Shown one piece after another: positions 23,594 through 27,067 of a stretch of DNA of 27,067 nucleotides (positions are counted from its first letter, which is position 1; every line of letters starts with the position of its first letter). The position numbers and the translations under genes are program-made. Location: positions 1 through 27,067 of the forward strand of contig JABXJU010000033.1 in NCBI GenBank assembly GCA_013375405.1. Direction: 5' to 3'. This DNA comes from Candidatus Helarchaeota archaeon (lineage in GTDB: Archaea; Asgardarchaeota; Lokiarchaeia; Helarchaeales; HEL-GB-A). A model generated the notes under the pieces. That model saw only the letters and a list, made by a program, of their open reading frames with translations. It searched no databases and was not told the origin of the DNA.

Positions 23594-24895
23594 TTAATTA
23601 CCCATCAAATCTCTTACAAAAGGCCCTAAATCTGCCCAATCATATAAATATGTTTCAATATTCTCTACATCACATTTTTTTCTGATTTTCTTTTCGCTAA
23701 CATCTTTTAATTCTATCGAATACACAATTAGAATAAGTTTATGGAATTTATTAAAGGGATTTTCAGAACAATATATTTTAATAAACTCTCGCAGGTCGGC
23801 TTCTTCAAAAACTGGATAAATCAAAAAATCTTTTTTAATTACTAATGTTTTTACATTATTGGTTAATGGAAATATTTTACATTCAATATTCTTATTATCT
23901 AATAATTCAAAAATCTCCTTTCTCATCAAAACCTGTCCAATGTTTTCATTTTTCCATCCAAAATAGCCTTGGCGGTAATTGATTGGATCTTGTAAATCAT
24001 AGATTTCAACATATTTCAAAAATCTCATAATTCCTTTTAATTCCTTTTCAACATTTTGTATTGTACACCCTAATTCTTCCGATAATTCAGTAAGCGAAGG
24101 ATAATCATTACTGAATTTTTCTAATAGCTTTAAATTGAATCTGTCTTTATATCTACTCTGTATTTCTCTGATCCATTTTTTTTGGATATCTTTTTTATGA
24201 GCATTCTTATCCTGAAAATTTACCAAGAAATTCAAATTTGATTGGAATTTGTGTTTTTCGGTAACTACATTAGAATTATCCTCAGAAAATGAAAAAAAGT
24301 TACCCAAATTGTTAACATTTTTCGATTTTTGGATCGTATTAAATTCCCAATCTGGATTAATACCTTTAGCTAAATATTCGTTTAATTTGTTCCAATCATC
24401 AATATTATATGAGAAAATCAAAATTTGATCTGAATTAAAAGATTTCAACCAAGACCGAAGATTTCTACCCCAATCGAAAAAAGGAACAATTATAATAAGC
24501 TCGAAACTCCCTCTTTCAATCGCTTCTTCAAACCAATTAAATAATAATTTGCTTATTTTATTTAAATTCAAAACATTTTCACTAGAATAAAAGAGTTTTA
24601 AAAAAGTATTATTTCCATACCAAATGTAGTCAAAGGTATCTTCGTCAGATAGCTTCCCTATTTTTCCATTTTCTAAAAATTCATTTTCTAACCGCGTCCT
24701 AATTTCTTTTTCTACCCAATCTTTATGATCTGCTAAAAGGTATAGTTTTTGTTTTGTTTTTTTATTAAATATTGGCGCGATACAGGATAAAATCTGACCC
24801 TTTTCAAATAAAAATTCTAACTTCATATCTAGCTCACTTTTTGGAATTGATAATTTTTCCGACAAAGTTTTTTTATTTTGTGGGCCATACTTCAA
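23594..24895 (-). CDS. Uncharacterised protein with two helix-turn-helix-like segments
   Basis: The protein has 433 residues from a TTG at 24895. Residues ~1-35 look like most of a winged helix (KTLSEKLSIPKSELDMKLEFLFEKGQI), and a second HTH-like segment is seen at about 267-295 (YPSLTELSEELGCTIQNVEKEL). The centre and end are alpha/beta, with a strand-loop FELIIIVPFFDWGRNLRSWL near 125-145 and a C-terminal LILIVYSIELKDV strand. I do not recognise the family. The frame stays open upstream to about 24980 and encodes SKINFSEIKKIL, which looks like helix 1 of the winged helix, but contains no ATG, GTG or TTG. The true start may have been lost or be non-standard. Confidence 0.6.
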   Translation of the reverse strand: MKYGPQNKKTLSEKLSIPKSELDMKLEFLFEKGQILSCIAPIFNKKTKQKLYLLADHKDWVEKEIRTRLENEFLENGKIGKLSDEDTFDYIWYGNNTFLKLFYSSENVLNLNKISKLLFNWFEEAIERGSFELIIIVPFFDWGRNLRSWLKSFNSDQILIFSYNIDDWNKLNEYLAKGINPDWEFNTIQKSKNVNNLGNFFSFSEDNSNVVTEKHKFQSNLNFLVNFQDKNAHKKDIQKKWIREIQSRYKDRFNLKLLEKFSNDYPSLTELSEELGCTIQNVEKELKGIMRFLKYVEIYDLQDPINYRQGYFGWKNENIGQVLMRKEIFELLDNKNIECKIFPLTNNVKTLVIKKDFLIYPVFEEADLREFIKIYCSENPFNKFHKLILIVYSIELKDVSEKKIRKKCDVENIETYLYDWADLGPFVRDLMGN

Positions 24896-25154
24896 AATTT
24901 TTTTTATTTCTGAGAAGTTAATCTTAGATTTAATAATGGATTTTTGTTTTTTTTGATTTTTTTTACTTATACATATCTTTTACTACATCTAATTTCCAGT
25001 GGAAATTTCTCTTTATTAATTTTTTCTGCCTTCAGAGGCGATTTATAACCTATTTGTTCAAATCTATTTCAATCAGAGGAGTTCAATCAAATATCGTTTT
25101 TTTCTAAAGTTTACTTTGGCAAATTGACTAGTTTTCGATAAATTTATGGGTAAT
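24896..25154. other. Gap without a gene
   Basis: Very AT-rich, with T runs near 24941-24964. The first ~85 bases are the open upstream extension of the 433-residue protein. No RNA gene, repeat or conserved frame was seen in the rest. It ends at the inverted repeat that precedes the transposase. Confidence 0.5.
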
Positions 25155-26405
25155 AGGGATTTAAAAGGGAGCGATCCGCCGAAGCAAACCATTAAATCCC
25201 TCTCTTACCTTTCATAGAGTATGGAACTTGCTCAATTTCTCGAATCTCAGATCGACACTCTTCAGTTTCTACCTCCAAGATGCCAAAAAATAGTGGAGAT
25301 CTATTTAGATGGATTAGTGAGAGGGCATAAAAAGAGTGTAAAAGGGATCATTCGTGAATTTCAGCTCCACTTTACCACACAATTTTTACTGACCCACTTA
25401 AAGCAATTACCAGCTTACTCCAGCCCTCTAAAACAGCACATATATCGGCAGATACGACTCAAAGTCGACCGACGATCAAAATTTTTCCTCGCGGGAGACG
25501 ACACCTCCCACCGGGTGTATGGGAAGAAGATCTATGCGGCAGGCATTCAATATGACCATGCCCTGAATGCTTTTATCAATTCCATAAAACTAGTGGACTT
25601 GATCGTGAGTGATTTGAAAGATCGCGTGTTACTCAATGATTTCAAGGTCTATATGCCCAAAAGTTTTGTTGCAACCCACTCATGGCAGGGATATCAGTTC
25701 CGATCCAAGATCGACCTCTTAAGTGAATTGATGATCTGCATGATACAAACGATGAATGAAGTTGCCGTACCGAAAAAAACCATCTGGGTTCTTGTGGATA
25801 GTTGGTTTAGTTCAGGTAAATTTGAGAAGCGAATTCGGGATGTCGGTGCAAATTATGTGTTACAAGTGAAGAAAGATCGGCGGATACGCCTGTTTCAGAC
25901 CTGGATGCGGATCGACCAGTATTTTGAACGCTATAAATCTGCGCACTATTTCACCGCTCAGCCCGATAAAAAGAAGATATTTTACAAAGAAGCGATTTTA
26001 GATGTCTCGAAATTCGGGCGGCGCAAAGTCATTGCGTTTAAAGAAGAACAGGAAAAAGAATGGCGGTACTTTGTAATTAGTGAATTGAAATTAACCGCCA
26101 AAACCGCCTATAAATACATTAAAAGACGATGGCTAGTGGAAACCATGCACCGAGAAACCAAACAATTCTTCGGTCTCGAAGCGACCTATTCCGGAAGAGC
26201 CAAGTACTTGATTGCCCATTATCTCTGTTCATATTATGGGTGGCTGCTCTTTCAGTGGTACAAATGGCAAATAGCTGCAGATCAGGACTATACGAGCACA
26301 GAAGAATTATGGATGCAATATATTCAGGAAAGAAGGAGACAAGAGAAGGGTAATCTCCAGTTTTTTCTGGGTAAACCAAAAATACCACGTCGTCCTCTTC
26401 AAAAA
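25150..26405 (+). mobile_element. Insertion sequence of IS4/IS701 type (ends approximate)
   Basis: The stretch is visibly richer in G and C than the flanks and carries a single transposase gene. The left limit is placed at the inverted repeat and the right limit where the sequence becomes A/T-rich again near 26400, inside the end of the transposase frame. I could not find matching terminal inverted repeats or a target duplication, so both ends are estimates. It lies beside two apparently broken genes (26399-26788 and 26753-27067). Confidence 0.6.
25155..25201 (+). repeat. Inverted repeat in front of the transposase gene
   Basis: AGGGATTTAA (25155-25164) and TTAAATCCCT (25192-25201) are perfect 10-bp inverted arms around a GC-richer 27-base loop. 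It ends 19 bases before the transposase ATG. It could be a hairpin that limits transposase translation, or part of the left end of the element; no matching copy was found at the right end. Confidence 0.5.
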
Positions 26406-26450
26406 AACGTAAAATTTAAAAATAAAAAAATTCCAGTAGAAGCAATATAG
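25221..26450 (+). CDS. IS4/IS701-like DDE transposase
   Basis: The protein has 409 residues. The DDE triad is recognisable: Asp in GDDTSHRVYGKKIYAAG (about 92-108), Asp in WVLVDSWFSSGKF (about 189-201), and Glu in KRRWLVETMHRETKQFFGLE (about 303-322). The last is the YREK-like signature of IS4-group transposases, followed by AHYLCSYYGW. It cuts and moves its own element. Base use is unlike the neighbours, indicating recent arrival. The final ~16 codons (KNVKFKNKKIPVEAI) are A-rich and look like flanking DNA, so the original stop may be lost or the element's right end rearranged. All catalytic residues are present, so it may be active. Confidence 0.88.
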   Translation: MELAQFLESQIDTLQFLPPRCQKIVEIYLDGLVRGHKKSVKGIIREFQLHFTTQFLLTHLKQLPAYSSPLKQHIYRQIRLKVDRRSKFFLAGDDTSHRVYGKKIYAAGIQYDHALNAFINSIKLVDLIVSDLKDRVLLNDFKVYMPKSFVATHSWQGYQFRSKIDLLSELMICMIQTMNEVAVPKKTIWVLVDSWFSSGKFEKRIRDVGANYVLQVKKDRRIRLFQTWMRIDQYFERYKSAHYFTAQPDKKKIFYKEAILDVSKFGRRKVIAFKEEQEKEWRYFVISELKLTAKTAYKYIKRRWLVETMHRETKQFFGLEATYSGRAKYLIAHYLCSYYGWLLFQWYKWQIAADQDYTSTEELWMQYIQERRRQEKGNLQFFLGKPKIPRRPLQKNVKFKNKKIPVEAI

Positions 26451-26788
26451 AGTAAAAGATATGTTATATTAATATTATTTTTATCTTCAATTAAATTATA
26501 ATCGAATTTATTGGTACATTCTTCTTTATTTTCTATAATATCATTGTTTATGGAAAATTGATTCGTATTGGCGGCGATATCCATTGGAATTCCCGTAAAT
26601 TGAACAAAATTTTTTTTCTCTAATGTACTTTGAGAATTTGGTTGATAGATTCTTGATGATATTAAATTTCTTGTAAAAATGTCCTGATCCTCAACTTTTT
26701 GGTACTCAAAATAGTCTGTAAAAATTCTGAATGGAAACTGGAAATTAGGTAAAGTTACAATTGCTTCACGTTTTTGCATAATCCTCAA
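26399..26788 (-). pseudogene. Possible membrane-anchored protein, cut at its 3' end by the IS
   Basis: This is a 129-residue frame of AT-rich DNA. It begins MRIMQKREAIVTLPNFQF, is polar through the middle, and ends with a hydrophobic segment (ITYLLLYIASTGIFLFLNF) whose last codons overlap the transposase end. I do not recognise it. It may be a real gene truncated by the insertion, or an open frame by chance. A second Met at 26779 is possible. The helicase fragment on the other strand begins exactly where this frame starts, which suggests a rearrangement junction near 26780. Confidence 0.3.
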
Positions 26789-27067
26789 ATTATAGGACTT
26801 TCAGCAACCATAGCTAACCCAGAATATTTTAACTCTTGGCTCTCATCATTAGGCAATAATACTACATTAATTATTTCTGACTCAAGACCTGTGCCACTTC
26901 ATTATCGAATTGAAGTGACTCAAAATAAAGATTCCACTATTAAGAAAATTGTGAACAAGACATTAGAGAATAAAGGGCAAGTTTTGGTTTTTCTGAACAG
27001 AAGAAAAGGAGCACAGCAAACAGCACAATATCTTAAGAATCTTGTAGATAATTATTTAGAAGATTCA
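26753..27067 (+). pseudogene. Ski2/Hel308-like helicase fragment lacking its N-terminal half
   Basis: From about 26783 the frame reads NPQIIGLSATIANPEYFNSW, which is motif III (SAT) of Ski2-like superfamily 2 helicases, then PVPLHYRIEV and QVLVFLNRRKGAQQTAQYL (motif IV region), and runs off the window. Upstream the frame closes at a TAA (26750-26752) and holds no Walker A, DExH box or ATG, so the first ~150-170 residues of the family are missing. Another frame just before it (LGKVTIASRFCI) might be a decayed remnant of the stretch before motif III. The likely cause is IS-linked deletion or a rearrangement; an assembly join is also possible. Function of the intact family: DNA or RNA unwinding, with Hel308 acting at stalled forks. 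Confidence 0.7.

Noticed and set aside
25000..26600. Terminal inverted repeats or a target duplication of the IS
   Set aside because: I compared the flanks by eye and found no convincing match; the single inverted repeat at 25155-25201 has no partner at the right end.
1..27067. CRISPR array or other regular repeats
   Set aside because: No spaced direct repeats of the needed kind were seen. The many A and T runs are general AT richness.

Overview
This AT-rich window is archaeal and most likely comes from an Asgard archaeon of the Lokiarchaeia type. The archaeal evidence is a tRNA with bulge-helix-bulge introns, purine-plus-TTTAAATA promoters, a THUMP-domain m2G10 tRNA methyltransferase, archaeal RNase Z, ThpR and a DUF211 protein. 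The Asgard evidence is an EF-2 paralogue without the diphthamide loop, an Rpn11-like JAMM protease with a long helical tail, a roadblock/LC7 protein and the remnant of an Arf-like small GTPase. The lineage is an inference; no rRNA or ribosomal protein is present.

Layout. Positions 1-37 hold the first codons of a HAD-type hydrolase (minus strand). 99-5303 holds a B12-type radical SAM protein, a decayed small-GTPase locus, a DUF211 protein, a zinc-ribbon/winged-helix protein and a TPR protein that ends inside its CHAT domain. 5531-7689 holds a small membrane protein, a stand-alone NifB-like radical SAM protein, and two overlapping reading frames that a -1 shift on an A9 run would join. 7799-12391 holds a class II-type histone deacetylase homologue, a single-domain AAA ATPase, ThpR, and the Rpn11-like JAMM protein.

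12495-16007 is a compact molybdenum/tungsten cofactor operon: moaC, moaB, and two different moeA genes in tandem. 16198-17331 holds a roadblock protein and an unrecognised protein. 17410-17523 is tRNA-Gly(CCC), with a 14-nt intron in the anticodon loop and a 28-nt intron in the T-loop. Opposite it, reading leftward, is a translation/tRNA-maturation cluster: THUMP methyltransferase, RNase Z, EF-2 paralogue. 21955-23547 is a second B12-type radical SAM protein and 23594-24895 an unrecognised protein with two helix-turn-helix-like segments.

25150-27067 is a disturbed, mobile region. It has an IS4/IS701-like transposase whose base composition differs from its surroundings, a possible truncated membrane-anchored gene, and a Ski2/Hel308-like helicase fragment without its N-terminal half.

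The most informative features are the doubly interrupted tRNA-Gly, the EF-2 paralogue lacking the diphthamide histidine, the Rpn11-like JAMM protein near an AAA ATPase, and several broken or shifted genes: the CHAT truncation, the A9 frameshift pair, the GTPase remnant and the helicase fragment. No CRISPR array, rRNA or clearly new multi-gene defence system was seen.
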